From Pseudomonas pisciculturae (GTDB lineage: Bacteria; Pseudomonadota; Gammaproteobacteria; Pseudomonadales; Pseudomonadaceae): DNA of 64,000 nt. The stretch spans positions 868,001 through 932,000 of the forward strand of contig NZ_JACVZE010000001.1 in NCBI RefSeq assembly GCF_015461805.1, written 5' to 3'. Of the stretch, positions 7,784 to 16,057 are shown in pieces (positions within the stretch are counted from its first letter, which is position 1; each line of letters begins with the position of its first letter). Made by a program: the position numbers and the translations under genes. A model generated the notes under the pieces. The model made no database searches. It was not told the origin of the DNA and was given only the letters and a program-made list of their open reading frames with translations.

Positions 7784-8239
7784 ATGACCGAGAACGACTA
7801 TCTGACCGCTTGGGGCCTCTACGCCTTCGCCGCTTTGGGCTGCCTGTTGGTGTGGTGGCGCATGACCCGCTGGATCTGGCGTTGGTTGCGCGAGCCGCTG
7901 CAATTGTTGATGGCGGTGTTGCTGTTCAGCCCGACCATTGTCGACCCGGTCAAGACCCAGTTCGCACCGGCCGTGGCCATCACTGCCCTGGACCTGTTGC
8001 TCAAGGTCGGCAATAACGCCTGGCGGGCCATTTCCGATTTGTTCATGTACGCGATGATCGCCTTTGCGGTGTACATCGTGATTGTGTTGATTCGCTGGCC
8101 CATCGAGCGCGCCGCCAACGCCCGCCGTGAGCGCAAGGCCGCTGCTGATGCGGCCCTGGCGGCAGAGCCAACAGAAGACGACGAACCTTTCCGCCGCCCG
8201 GCGCCTGTGGGCGGTATGCGCGTCGAACCGCGCCTTTAA
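7784..8239 (+). CDS. Small multi-pass membrane protein, unknown function
   Basis: Encodes 151 residues from the ATG at 7784; an ATG three codons upstream (7775) is equally possible because neither has a strong ribosome site. Hydrophobic stretches lie at about residues 8-25, 38-53, 60-74 and 86-103, with Trp/Arg-rich WWRMTRWIWRWLRE after the first. The C-terminal 45 residues are charged (RRERKAAADAAL, then PTEDDEPFRRPAP) and probably cytoplasmic. No known transporter motif is seen. It is followed after 21 bp by the YafJ-like gene and then the DUF2937 gene, all on the same strand, suggesting an operon. Confidence 0.7.
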   Translation: MTENDYLTAWGLYAFAALGCLLVWWRMTRWIWRWLREPLQLLMAVLLFSPTIVDPVKTQFAPAVAITALDLLLKVGNNAWRAISDLFMYAMIAFAVYIVIVLIRWPIERAANARRERKAAADAALAAEPTEDDEPFRRPAPVGGMRVEPRL

Positions 8240-8260
8240 CGTTGCAGCGAGAGCCCTGGC

Positions 8261-9037
8261 ATGTGTGAATTATTGGGCATGAGTGCCAACGTCCCCACCG
8301 ACATCGTGTTCAGCTTTACCGGGTTGATGCAGCGCGGTGGGCGCACCGGCCCCCACCGTGACGGTTGGGGCATCGCTTTCTACGAAGGCCGTGGCCTGCG
8401 CCTGTTCCAGGACCCGGCCGCCAGCAGCGAGTCGGAAGTTGCACTGCTGGTGCAGCGTTACCCCATCAAGAGTGAAGTGGTGATCGGCCATATCCGCCAG
8501 GCCAATGTGGGCAAGGTGTGCCTGTCCAACACGCACCCGTTCGTGCGCGAATTGTGGGGCCGCAACTGGTGCTTCGCCCACAACGGCCAACTGGCGGACT
8601 TCAACCCGCGTGCCACGTTCTATCGACCCGTAGGCGATACCGACAGCGAAGCGGCGTTCTGTGACCTGCTCAACCGTGTACGCGAAGCCTTCCCGGAGCC
8701 GGTGGACATCGAGCAGATGCTGCCGGACCTGATCGCCGCCTGCGCCGAATACCGCAGCAAAGGCGTGTTCAACTGCCTGCTCAGCGATGGTGATTGGTTG
8801 TTCTGCTATTGCTCGACCAAATTGGCGCAGATCACTCGTCGCGCTCCCTTTGGCCCGGCGCGCTTGAAAGATGTCGACGTGATCGTCGATTTTCAGGCCG
8901 AAACCACGCCCAATGACGTGGTCACGGTGATCGCCACCGAGCCGTTGACCGACAACGAAAACTGGACCCGCTACGAACCGGGCCAATGGAGCCTGTGGCG
9001 ACGCGGTGAATGCGTCAGCCAGGGCATTACCGAGTAA
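8261..9037 (+). CDS. yafJ: Class II glutamine amidotransferase, YafJ family
   Basis: A 258-residue Ntn-type glutaminase. The mature nucleophile Cys2 is present ([21 protein letters not shown]), followed by [43 protein letters not shown] and [12 protein letters not shown], all conserved in E. coli YafJ, which it also matches in length. Members release ammonia from glutamine or gamma-glutamyl compounds; the YafJ substrate is not settled. RRAPFG and [16 protein letters not shown] near the C-terminus are family hallmarks. It sits between two small membrane proteins with short gaps. Confidence 0.93.
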   Translation: MCELLGMSANVPTDIVFSFTGLMQRGGRTGPHRDGWGIAFYEGRGLRLFQDPAASSESEVALLVQRYPIKSEVVIGHIRQANVGKVCLSNTHPFVRELWGRNWCFAHNGQLADFNPRATFYRPVGDTDSEAAFCDLLNRVREAFPEPVDIEQMLPDLIAACAEYRSKGVFNCLLSDGDWLFCYCSTKLAQITRRAPFGPARLKDVDVIVDFQAETTPNDVVTVIATEPLTDNENWTRYEPGQWSLWRRGECVSQGITE

Positions 9038-9048
9038 GGATATCGACC

Positions 9049-9591
9049 ATGTTGCTGAGCTACTTGCGGTTGGTGTTGTTTGCCATTGGGTTGTTGGTCG
9101 GTGTGCAGGTGCCGGGGTTTATCAGCGACTACGCCAAGCGCGTTGAAGCGCACCTGATCGAGGCCCAGACTGGCCTGCGCGGGTTTGAGACCACCGCGCA
9201 GCAGTTCTTCAAGGGTGATATGCAGGCGCTGGTGGCGCATTACCGCGCCAGCGACGACCCGGTGTTCCAGAGCGATGCCAGCAGCCTGGGCGCGATGCTC
9301 GATCGCCAGGTGGCGTTGGACAAGCAATTCCAGGCGATGCAAGGGCCGTGGTACATCCGCGTGCTGCAAGTGGCGGTGGCGGCAGACCCGGATATTCGCC
9401 AGGAGACCTGGAACGGCTATAGCTATCAGATTTTGCTGACGCCGGAGGCCATGGGCTGGGGCTTGGGCGGGGCGATGTTGTTGTCGTTTGGGCTGGAATG
9501 CCTGTTCCGGCTGATCGACTGGGTGGTGTTGGGCGGCAAGCGCCTGCGCCAGAGTCGGCCGATTGAAGAGCGTGACCTGAAAGGTCTCTAA
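9049..9591 (+). CDS. DUF2937 family membrane protein
   Basis: Encodes 180 residues from the ATG at 9049, with TAAGGA 8 nt upstream that includes the yafJ stop. A membrane helix opens the protein (LRLVLFAIGLLVGVQVPGFI), then an extracytoplasmic helical region of about 110 residues with YAKRVEAHLIEAQTGLRGFE, and a second helix (GWGLGGAMLLSFGLECLFRLIDW) precedes the basic cytoplasmic tail. This topology and the VPGFxxxYxxRxxAHxxEA pattern are those of DUF2937. Function is unknown. The tight link to yafJ suggests a common role, but no evidence defines it. Confidence 0.8.
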   Translation: MLLSYLRLVLFAIGLLVGVQVPGFISDYAKRVEAHLIEAQTGLRGFETTAQQFFKGDMQALVAHYRASDDPVFQSDASSLGAMLDRQVALDKQFQAMQGPWYIRVLQVAVAADPDIRQETWNGYSYQILLTPEAMGWGLGGAMLLSFGLECLFRLIDWVVLGGKRLRQSRPIEERDLKGL

Positions 9592-9608
9592 AGCCCAACT
9601 CGGTAAAA

Positions 9609-9697
9609 TGTGGGAGCTGGCTTGCCTGCGATAGCGGTGGGTCAGCCAGCAAATCTGTTACTGATCCACCGCTATCGCAGGCAAGCCAGCTCCCACA
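9609..9697. repeat. REPIN-like inverted doublet, inward type
   Basis: TGTGGGAGCTGGCTTGCCTG on the left and its complement on the right, with GATAGCGGTGGGTCAG against CTGATCCACCGCTATC flanking the centre. It lies between convergent genes and ends 3 bp before the LysR-gene stop codon. Confidence 0.92.
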
Positions 9698-9700
9698 GGT

Positions 9701-10621
9701 TTAATCGGGTTTCGTCAGGGTCATTCTGTCTTCGCCGACTTCTACCGCATACCGCGCCACCACCTTCTGGCACAACCCCACAATTTCCTCCACCAATTCC
9801 ACCCCCACCCGCCACGACACCACCACCTGCAAATTCGGCAAACGCTGTTCCATCGGCAACATCACCAACTCGCCCCGCGCCAGTTCCTCCATCACCAGTA
9901 CCGGCGGCAGCGCGCCCACCCCGAACCCATCACGCAGCAACCGGGTAATCGCCGACACCGAGTTCACACAGTTCATGCGTGGCGCGGCCACGCCGTTGGC
10001 TTGCATCAGGCTGAGTACGTCCTGGTGCGGGTGGGAGTTTTTCGAGTAAGTGATGATGCGCTCCTGGGCCAGTTCGGCGAGGGAGGCGTAGTCGCGGTGG
10101 TAAATCGACTGGCTGGCGACGATCCAGGCCATGGGGTGGCTGCACAATTCGAGGCTGCGCACGGTTTCGAGGCGCAGCAGGTCGGTTTGCAGGATCAGGT
10201 CGAGGAAACCTTTTTGCAGCTGATCGCTGAGGTTCAGTGCCGTATCGGCGACTAGCTCGATTTCTACCAAGGGGAAATGGTCCATCAGCTCGGCCACCAA
10301 CGGGCTGAGCCAAGTGTGGATCACTGTATCCATGGCGCCGATGCGGATGCGCCCGACCTTGCTGCTGGTGGTCTCCAGGGACTGCTTCAAGCCCTGCATC
10401 GTCACCATCATCTGCTCGGCATAATCGAGCACCTTCAAGCCTTCGGGTGTCAGGCTCACGCCGCGCGAGTCGCGCAGAAACAGCTTCACCCCCAACTCGC
10501 TTTCCAGCACCGCGATACGGCTGGAAATCGAGGCCTGGGTGGTGAACAACTTCTCGGCGGTCAGGCGAAAGCTCTTGAGCTTGGCCACCCAGACGAAGGT
10601 TTCGAGGAACTTCAAATTCAT
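9701..10621 (-). CDS. LysR-family transcriptional regulator, likely controlling pxpABC
   Basis: A 306-residue protein. The N-terminal winged helix-turn-helix is typical ([57 protein letters not shown]). An inducer-binding periplasmic-type fold follows from about residue 90 ([20 protein letters not shown]). It is transcribed divergently from pxpA with 177 bp between the starts, the usual arrangement for a LysR regulator acting on its neighbour. Activation by 5-oxoproline or a related compound is an inference from position only. Confidence 0.87.
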   Translation of the reverse strand: MNLKFLETFVWVAKLKSFRLTAEKLFTTQASISSRIAVLESELGVKLFLRDSRGVSLTPEGLKVLDYAEQMMVTMQGLKQSLETTSSKVGRIRIGAMDTVIHTWLSPLVAELMDHFPLVEIELVADTALNLSDQLQKGFLDLILQTDLLRLETVRSLELCSHPMAWIVASQSIYHRDYASLAELAQERIITYSKNSHPHQDVLSLMQANGVAAPRMNCVNSVSAITRLLRDGFGVGALPPVLVMEELARGELVMLPMEQRLPNLQVVVSWRVGVELVEEIVGLCQKVVARYAVEVGEDRMTLTKPD

Positions 10622-10798
10622 GGGATCAACTTTTTCTTATGCATGGATCGGTTTTTATTAGTTGGACGCCGCAGGGTGCCGGCGCCAAAAATCGAGTTAT
10701 TCCACGATAAGCGTCGTAGGGGGCTCAGGACAAGTTGCGAGTTCTGCGTTAAAAATCCCACACTACAAAAAAACAAAGCCTACAGGAGCGCCCCAACC
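10622..10798. promoter_or_regulatory. Divergent LysR/pxpA control region
   Basis: This 177-bp region is AT-richer than its surroundings. It holds a loose dyad with ends CAAC at 10628 and GTTG at 10661 around TTATGCATGG, which could be a LysR-type site near the regulator's own start. The pxpA ribosome site AGGAG is at 10784-10788. No convincing -35/-10 pair was picked out. Confidence 0.35.
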
Positions 10799-11539
10799 GT
10801 GAGCCGTTTGCTACTCAATTGCGATATTGGCGAAAGCTTTGGCAACTGGACCATGGGTCTGGACGCCGAGGTCATGCCGTTTATCGATTGCGCCAACGTG
10901 GCCTGCGGCTTCCATGCCGGCGACCCGAGCATCATGCGCAAGACGGTCAGCCTGGCGCTCAAGCATGGCGTGCAAATTGGTGCGCACCCCGCCTACCAGG
11001 ACTTGCAAGGCTTCGGCCGCCGCTCCATGGCCTACACGCCGCAGGAAATCCAGGACCTGTTGCACTACCAGATTGGCGCGCTCGACGGCATCTGCCGCGC
11101 TCAAGGCACGCGCGTCAGCTATGTCAAACCTCACGGTGCGATGTACAACGACATGATGGCCAACCCGGTGCAATTACGTGCCGTGATTCAGGCTATTGCG
11201 GCCTACGGCGACCTGCCGCTGATGCTGCTGGCCACCCGCGACAACAGCGCCGCCCAAGCGCTGGGTGATGAGTTCGGCGTGACCCTGTGGTTTGAAGCCT
11301 TCGCCGATCGCGCCTATGACAACAAGGGCCACTTGGTGTCGCGCCAACTGCCGGGCGCCGTGCATCACGATGCCGAGACCATCCTCCAACAAGCCCTGAC
11401 CCTTTCCCGTGGCGACGCGCTGACCGCCAGCGATGGCAGCCCGCTGGTATTGCAGGCCAACACCCTGTGCGTGCACGGCGATAACGCCAGCTCCATCGCC
11501 GCCGTACAGCGCATCCGCGAGGCGTTGAAGCCCGCATGA
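10799..11539 (+). CDS. pxpA: 5-oxoprolinase subunit A (LamB/YcsF family)
   Basis: Encodes 246 residues from a GTG at 10799, with AGGAG 10 nt upstream. The family signatures are present: [14 protein letters not shown] at the N-terminus, [35 protein letters not shown] and [17 protein letters not shown]. PxpA works with PxpB and PxpC as the bacterial ATP-dependent 5-oxoprolinase that opens pyroglutamate to glutamate, removing a damage product formed from glutamine and glutamate. Its stop overlaps the pxpB start as ATGA, showing translational coupling. The longer in-frame extension upstream is not coding. Confidence 0.93.
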   Translation: MSRLLLNCDIGESFGNWTMGLDAEVMPFIDCANVACGFHAGDPSIMRKTVSLALKHGVQIGAHPAYQDLQGFGRRSMAYTPQEIQDLLHYQIGALDGICRAQGTRVSYVKPHGAMYNDMMANPVQLRAVIQAIAAYGDLPLMLLATRDNSAAQALGDEFGVTLWFEAFADRAYDNKGHLVSRQLPGAVHHDAETILQQALTLSRGDALTASDGSPLVLQANTLCVHGDNASSIAAVQRIREALKPA

Positions 11540-12240
11540 AGCCACGGATTGAAGTAGTCGCCATCGACTGCCTGATGGTGCGTCTGTTTGATGCAATCGC
11601 CGAAACCAATATGCCGTGGATGCTCGCCGCCACGGGGCGTTTACGCGAAGGTTTTGGCGCCGCATTGGTAGACCTGGTGCCGTCGTACACCACCTTGATG
11701 GTGCATTACGACCTCACCGCGTTGTGCCCGGCCCAGGCGCGTGCATTGATCGACACCGCCCTCACCGATCTGCAACCCCAGGCCCAGGGCAGTGGCCAAT
11801 GCCATGTGCTGCCGGTGTGGTACGACCTGAGCGTCGGCCCCGAGCTGACTTTGCTCAGCCGGCGCAGTGGCCTGTCGGTGGACGAAGTGATTCGTTGCCA
11901 CAGCGCCCACGAATACCAAGTGTTCGCCCTCGGCTTTGCGCCAGGGTTCGCCTTTATGGGGTTGGTGGATGAAGTCCTTGCCACGCCACGCCTAAACACC
12001 CCGCGAAAGCGCGTGGCGGCAGGCAGCGTCGGCATCGCCGAACGACAAACCGCCGCTTACCCAGTGGTCTCGCCAGGCGGCTGGAACCTGATCGGCCGCA
12101 CCCCGGCCAAACTGTTCGACCGCGAGCGTGACGGCTACAGCTTGATGCAGCCCGGCGACACGGTGCGCTTTGAGCCCGTCGATCACGCCGAATTTATCAA
12201 ACTGGGTGGCGATGACACGCCGTTGGAGGCGCAGGCATGA
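11536..12240 (+). CDS. pxpB: 5-oxoprolinase subunit B (KipI family)
   Basis: A 234-residue protein of the carboxyltransferase domain, subdomain C/D family. Conserved features are [47 protein letters not shown] and [15 protein letters not shown], then [15 protein letters not shown]. In B. subtilis the homologue KipI also inhibits the sporulation kinase KinA, but in a Pseudomonas the 5-oxoprolinase role is the relevant one. It overlaps both pxpA and pxpC by 4 nt, so the three proteins are made together. Confidence 0.93.
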   Translation: MKPRIEVVAIDCLMVRLFDAIAETNMPWMLAATGRLREGFGAALVDLVPSYTTLMVHYDLTALCPAQARALIDTALTDLQPQAQGSGQCHVLPVWYDLSVGPELTLLSRRSGLSVDEVIRCHSAHEYQVFALGFAPGFAFMGLVDEVLATPRLNTPRKRVAAGSVGIAERQTAAYPVVSPGGWNLIGRTPAKLFDRERDGYSLMQPGDTVRFEPVDHAEFIKLGGDDTPLEAQA

Positions 12241-13148
12241 GCCGCTTGTTAATCGAGGCCAGCACGCCGCTGTGCCTGTTGCAGGACGCTGGCCGTTTTG
12301 GTGTAAGGCATTTGGGCGTAACTCAGGGCGGAGCGCTGGATTGGGTGTCGATGTCTTGGGCCAACTGGCTGCTGGGCAATACGCTGGATGCACCGGTGGT
12401 GGAAATCACCCTGGGCGGTTTTACCGTGCTGGCTGAAGAGTATTGCTTGCTGGCCTTGGCCGGTGCGGACTTGGGCGCCTATATCGACGAACGTGCCATC
12501 AGCCCTGGTCGCAGTTTTATCCTGCAAAAGGGCCAACGCTTGCGTTTCACCCAGCCGTTCAACGGCGCGCGGGCTTACCTGGCGGCGCCTGGCGGGTTTG
12601 ATGCGCCCGCTGTGCTCGGCAGTTGCGCCACGGTTGTGCGTGAGGAATTAGGTGGCGTGGACGGCTTCGGCAAGGCATTGGCCGAAGGCGGGCACTTGGC
12701 CTACTCCGGTACAGGCGGCGCGATGAAGGTGTTGAGTGCGCCGGATGTGCAATCTGGCAAACCGTTGGACGTGATTGTCGGCGCCCAAATCGGCCAATTC
12801 AGCGGGCAAAGCCTGTTCGATGCCTTTAACACTGAATGGGCCCTCGACAGCCGCGCCGACCGCATGGGCGTGCGCCTGCTGGGCACACCGTTGCAGTATC
12901 AGGGGCCGTCGTTGATTTCCGAAGGGATACCGTTGGGGGCAATCCAGGTGCCGCCGGATGGGCAGCCGATTGTGTTGCTTAATGATCGACAGACAATTGG
13001 CGGTTACCCGCGACTGGGTGCGCTGACGCCGTTGGCGTTGGCGAGGCTGGCGCAATGCCTGCCGGGGGAAACGGTTCGGCTGGCGCCCGTGGTGCAGGAG
13101 ACGGCGCATCGGCAGCAGGTGGAGTATTTGCGCAGGTTTAGGGCGTAA
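12237..13148 (+). CDS. pxpC: 5-oxoprolinase subunit C (KipA family)
   Basis: A 303-residue biotin-dependent carboxyltransferase-like protein. Recognisable parts are CLLQDAGRFGVRHLGVTQGGALD near the start, ALAGADLGAYID, GARAYLAAPGGFDAPAVLGS, DSRADRMGVRL and the C-terminal LISEGIPLGAIQVPPDGQPIVLLNDRQTIGGYPR. It completes the PxpABC complex. Its start lies in an ATGA overlap with pxpB. No transporter gene follows, unlike some pxp clusters; the next gene 105 bp on is unrelated. Confidence 0.93.
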   Translation: MSRLLIEASTPLCLLQDAGRFGVRHLGVTQGGALDWVSMSWANWLLGNTLDAPVVEITLGGFTVLAEEYCLLALAGADLGAYIDERAISPGRSFILQKGQRLRFTQPFNGARAYLAAPGGFDAPAVLGSCATVVREELGGVDGFGKALAEGGHLAYSGTGGAMKVLSAPDVQSGKPLDVIVGAQIGQFSGQSLFDAFNTEWALDSRADRMGVRLLGTPLQYQGPSLISEGIPLGAIQVPPDGQPIVLLNDRQTIGGYPRLGALTPLALARLAQCLPGETVRLAPVVQETAHRQQVEYLRRFRA

Positions 13149-13253
13149 GGGCGCTTAAGGATAAGTCCTACGACGTAGCCCTATTTGTCGTCTTTGTTTC
13201 CTGGCGGTCGCCATGAAAGCCTTGGTCGGGTCATTCCCCATTAAGGCTTTACC

Positions 13254-13793
13254 ATGCGCTACTTGAAGATTTACGCACACGACGTATTCGAAAACGATGT
13301 GCCGGATGTGGTCTATCTGGAGTTTCACGACGCTACCCGCACGCCGACGCTGGTTCATCAAGCCACGACCTTCGATATCACCGATGACGGGAAACTTGAC
13401 TGGGTGATCGCCGATGATGTGAACCAGGACGGTGTCATCGATGCAGTTGATCGTGCTCAGGCGATTGAACTCGCCCAGCTGTTTCTTGCGTTCAACTGGT
13501 TCAGCCTCGACGAGCCTTTCGATAAGTACTTGAAAGTATTTGCCCGGGATTTTGATGGTAATGGCGTGCCAGACACGGTGCGGCTGCATTTTCATCAAGG
13601 CGAGGGGGCACCGACCGATGAAAGCATTGCCTACACCGCGGCGATCTATGCGGATGGCAATGGCCTTGGTGGGGTTTCGATCAACCAGGACGTCAACAAT
13701 GACGGCAAGGTCGACAGTCGGGACGCCCAACTGGTTAAACAGTTCTCTGCGTTGTTCCTGAAGTTCGGCTGGATTGACGCCCCGAACTGCTGA
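13254..13793 (+). CDS. Duplicated calcium-loop (EF-hand/dockerin-like) protein
   Basis: A 179-residue acidic protein built from two homologous modules, about residues 3-83 and 92-174. Both begin YLK(I/V)(Y/F)A and end LFLxFxW. Calcium-binding DxDxDGxxD-type loops are at 41-49 (DITDDGKLD), 55-63 (DVNQDGVID), 99-107 (DFDGNGVPD) and 146-154 (DVNNDGKVD), with a degenerate one at 10-18. The loop followed by a helix (DVNNDGKVDSRDAQLVKQF) resembles a type I dockerin repeat. There is no signal peptide, membrane helix or obvious type I secretion signal, so location is unclear. TAAGG lies 7 nt before the ATG. No function is known; it stands alone between pxpC and a convergent VWA gene. Confidence 0.8.
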   Translation: MRYLKIYAHDVFENDVPDVVYLEFHDATRTPTLVHQATTFDITDDGKLDWVIADDVNQDGVIDAVDRAQAIELAQLFLAFNWFSLDEPFDKYLKVFARDFDGNGVPDTVRLHFHQGEGAPTDESIAYTAAIYADGNGLGGVSINQDVNNDGKVDSRDAQLVKQFSALFLKFGWIDAPNC

Positions 13794-13800
13794 TGAAAAG

Positions 13801-13827
13801 CCTGTAGCCGCAGCACGCGGCTACAGG
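13801..13827. terminator. Perfect hairpin between convergent genes
   Basis: CCTGTAGCCGC and GCGGCTACAGG flank AGCAC: an 11-bp perfect stem 8 bp after the calcium-loop gene and 8 bp before the end of the VWA gene. There is no strong U-run. It may terminate transcription from both sides or be a solo extragenic palindrome. Confidence 0.55.
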
Positions 13828-13834
13828 TTGCTGG

Positions 13835-15013
13835 TTACTTTGACAAAAAGCGCATCCCTTCCTCAAGACCACGCAGTGTCAGCGGGTACATCTGGTCTTC
13901 TACCAACTCCCGCACAATCCCCGTCGATGCCGTATAGCCCCAGGTGTCCTTCGGATACGGGTTAATCCAGATCAGCTTCTTGTACTTGGCCATGAAGCGC
14001 TGCATCCACACATACCCCGGCTCTTCATTCCAATGCTCGACGCTGCCGCCAGCCTGGGTGATCTCATACGGTGCCATCGACGCATCGCCGATAAAGATCA
14101 CTTTGTAGTCAGCGCCGTACCTGTGCAGCAGGTCTTGGGTCGACGTGCGCTCCGAGGTGCGGCGCGCGTTGTTCTTCCACACCGACTCGTACACGAAGTT
14201 GTGGAAGTAAAAGTACTCCAGGTGCTTGAACTCGGTCTTGCAGGCCGAGAACAGCTCTTCGCAGATTTTGACGTGGGCGTCCATCGAGCCGCCGATATCG
14301 AACAGCAACAGCAGCTTGATGGTGTTACGGCGCTCGGGGCGCATCTGGATATTCAGCAAGCCGGCATCACGGGCGGTGTGGTCGATGGTGCCGTCGATAT
14401 CCAGCTCTTCGGCCGCGCCCTGGCGTGCAAACTTGCGCAGGCGGCGCAGGGCGATTTTGATATTGCGCGTTCCCAGCTCTACCTGATCATCGAGGTTCTT
14501 GTACTCGCGCTGGTCCCAGACTTTAACGGCCTTACCCTGGCGCTTGCCCGCGTCACCCACCCGAATGCCTTCGGGGTTGTAGCCGCCGGAGCCGAACGGG
14601 CTGGTGCCACCAGTGCCGATCCATTTGTTACCGCCGGCGTGGCGTTCTTTCTGTTCTTCCAGGCGCTTCTTGAATTCCTCGATCAACTTGTCGAGGCCGC
14701 CCAGGGATTGGATCTGCGCGCGTTCTTCATCGCTCAGCGAACGTTCGAACTCCTTGCGCAGCCAGTCTTCGGGGATCAGCGCCTGCAGGTGGTCGTCGAG
14801 TTTTTCCAGGCCGTTGAAATACGCACCGAAGGCCCGGTCGAACTTGTCGAAATGCCGCTCGTCCTTGACCAGAATCGCCCGGGCCAAGTAGTAGAACTCG
14901 TCCATGTCGGCGAAGGTCACGCGCATTTTCAGCGCGTTGATCAGGTCGAGCAGCTCGCGCACCGACACCGGCACCTTGGCGGCGCGCATCTCATTGAACA
15001 GGTTGAGCAGCAT
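13835..15013 (-). CDS. VWA domain protein of the CoxE/YehP type
   Basis: A 392-residue protein. The N-terminal half is helical (KVPVSVRELLDLINALKMRV) with a charged linker and a glycine-rich patch (GTGGTSPFGSGGYNPEG, about residues 130-147). The C-terminal half is a von Willebrand A domain whose metal site is LLLLFDIGGSMDAHVK, then the second part DYKVIFIGDASMAPYE. DxGGS in place of DxSxS is common in this subfamily. It overlaps the upstream MoxR AAA+ gene by 1 nt (TGATG). MoxR-VWA pairs act as chaperone or metal-insertion machines for partner enzymes; the client here is unknown. Confidence 0.88.
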   Translation of the reverse strand: MLLNLFNEMRAAKVPVSVRELLDLINALKMRVTFADMDEFYYLARAILVKDERHFDKFDRAFGAYFNGLEKLDDHLQALIPEDWLRKEFERSLSDEERAQIQSLGGLDKLIEEFKKRLEEQKERHAGGNKWIGTGGTSPFGSGGYNPEGIRVGDAGKRQGKAVKVWDQREYKNLDDQVELGTRNIKIALRRLRKFARQGAAEELDIDGTIDHTARDAGLLNIQMRPERRNTIKLLLLFDIGGSMDAHVKICEELFSACKTEFKHLEYFYFHNFVYESVWKNNARRTSERTSTQDLLHRYGADYKVIFIGDASMAPYEITQAGGSVEHWNEEPGYVWMQRFMAKYKKLIWINPYPKDTWGYTASTGIVRELVEDQMYPLTLRGLEEGMRFLSK

Positions 15014-15858
15014 CAGCGATTACCGCGACGGCTCATGAACGCCAGACGCTCCAGCAACTGCACGTCTTGCTCGTTCTTCACCAGGGCACCGGCCAAAGGC
15101 GGGATGGCCTTGGTGGGGTCGCGCTCGCGCAAAACGGCTTCGCCGATATTGTCGGCCATCAGCAGCTTGAGCCAGTCCACCAGTTCGGAGGTAGAGGGTT
15201 TTTTCTTCAGGCCTGGCACTTTGCGCACGTCGAAGAACACGTCCAGTGCTTCGCTGACCAGGTCTTTCTTGATGTCGGGGTAGTGCACGTCGACGATTTT
15301 TTGCAGGGTGGTGCGGTCGGGGAAGGCGATGTAGTGGAAGAAACAGCGGCGCAGGAAGGCGTCCGGCAGTTCTTTTTCGTTGTTGGAGGTAATGATGATG
15401 ATCGGGCGCTTCTTGGCCTTGATGGTCTCGTCGATTTCGTAGACGTAGAACTCCATCTTGTCGAGTTCTTGCAGCAGGTCGTTGGGGAACTCGATGTCGG
15501 CCTTGTCGATTTCATCGATCAGCAAAATCACCCGCTCTTCGGACTCGAACGCTTCCCAAAGCTTGCCCTTTTTCAGGTAGTTGCGTACGTCGTGAACCTT
15601 ATCTACGCCCAGCTGCGAGTCGCGCAGGCGGCTCACTGCGTCGTACTCATACAGACCCTGGTGGGCTTTAGTGGTGGACTTGATGTGCCAGGTGATCAAC
15701 TTGGCGCCGAAGGACTCGGCCAGTTGCTCGGCGAGCATGGTCTTGCCAGTGCCGGGCTCGCCCTTGACCAGCAATGGCCGTTCCAGGGTGATGGCGGCGT
15801 TGACGGCCAGTTTCAGGTCATCGGTAGCCACATAGGCCTGGGTGCCTTCGAACTTCAT
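15013..15858 (-). CDS. MoxR-family AAA+ ATPase
   Basis: A 281-residue AAA+ ATPase. Walker A is GEPGTGKTMLAEQLA at about residues 37-51, Walker B VILLIDEIDKAD, sensor 1 PIIIITSNNEKELPDAFLRR with its arginine finger, and sensor 2 near the C-terminal region. It begins with a short substrate-engaging strand (MKFEGTQAYVATDDLK). Cytosolic. It is the first gene of a two-gene unit with the VWA protein, and the stop/start overlap TGATG argues for coupled translation and a fixed stoichiometry. The RavA-ViaA and CoxD-CoxE systems are the closest well-studied analogues; the client protein is not encoded beside it. Confidence 0.9.
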   Translation of the reverse strand: MKFEGTQAYVATDDLKLAVNAAITLERPLLVKGEPGTGKTMLAEQLAESFGAKLITWHIKSTTKAHQGLYEYDAVSRLRDSQLGVDKVHDVRNYLKKGKLWEAFESEERVILLIDEIDKADIEFPNDLLQELDKMEFYVYEIDETIKAKKRPIIIITSNNEKELPDAFLRRCFFHYIAFPDRTTLQKIVDVHYPDIKKDLVSEALDVFFDVRKVPGLKKKPSTSELVDWLKLLMADNIGEAVLRERDPTKAIPPLAGALVKNEQDVQLLERLAFMSRRGNR

Positions 15859-15983
15859 CGGTGTTTCCTCGCATTCATCAATGCCCGGACTATACCGCGC
15901 AGCCCCGGCGACTGTGAACGCAGACGGGTTATTCAGTCTCTGAATGGGCGGTCACGCCACAATCTGAAGGTGTACGCCGGAAA

Positions 15984-16056
15984 ATGTGGGAGGGGGCGTG
16001 CCCCCGATAGCGGTGGTTCAGTTATTGATTTGTTGACTGACACACTGCTATCGCAG
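15984..16056. repeat. Degenerate REPIN-like doublet
   Basis: The left arm TGTGGGAGGGGGCGTGCCCC is intact apart from one change (CGTGC for CTTGC), with GATAGCGGTGGTTCAG inside. The right arm stops after ACACTGCTATCGCAG, so its outer GGCTTGC/CTCCCACA part is lost. It lies between two minus-strand genes and looks like a decaying copy. Confidence 0.8.
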
Positions 16057-16057
16057 T

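Noticed and set aside
13801..13827. A CRISPR-like or repeat-array signal
   Set aside because: Only one copy is present in the window; no direct repeats with spacers exist here or elsewhere in it.
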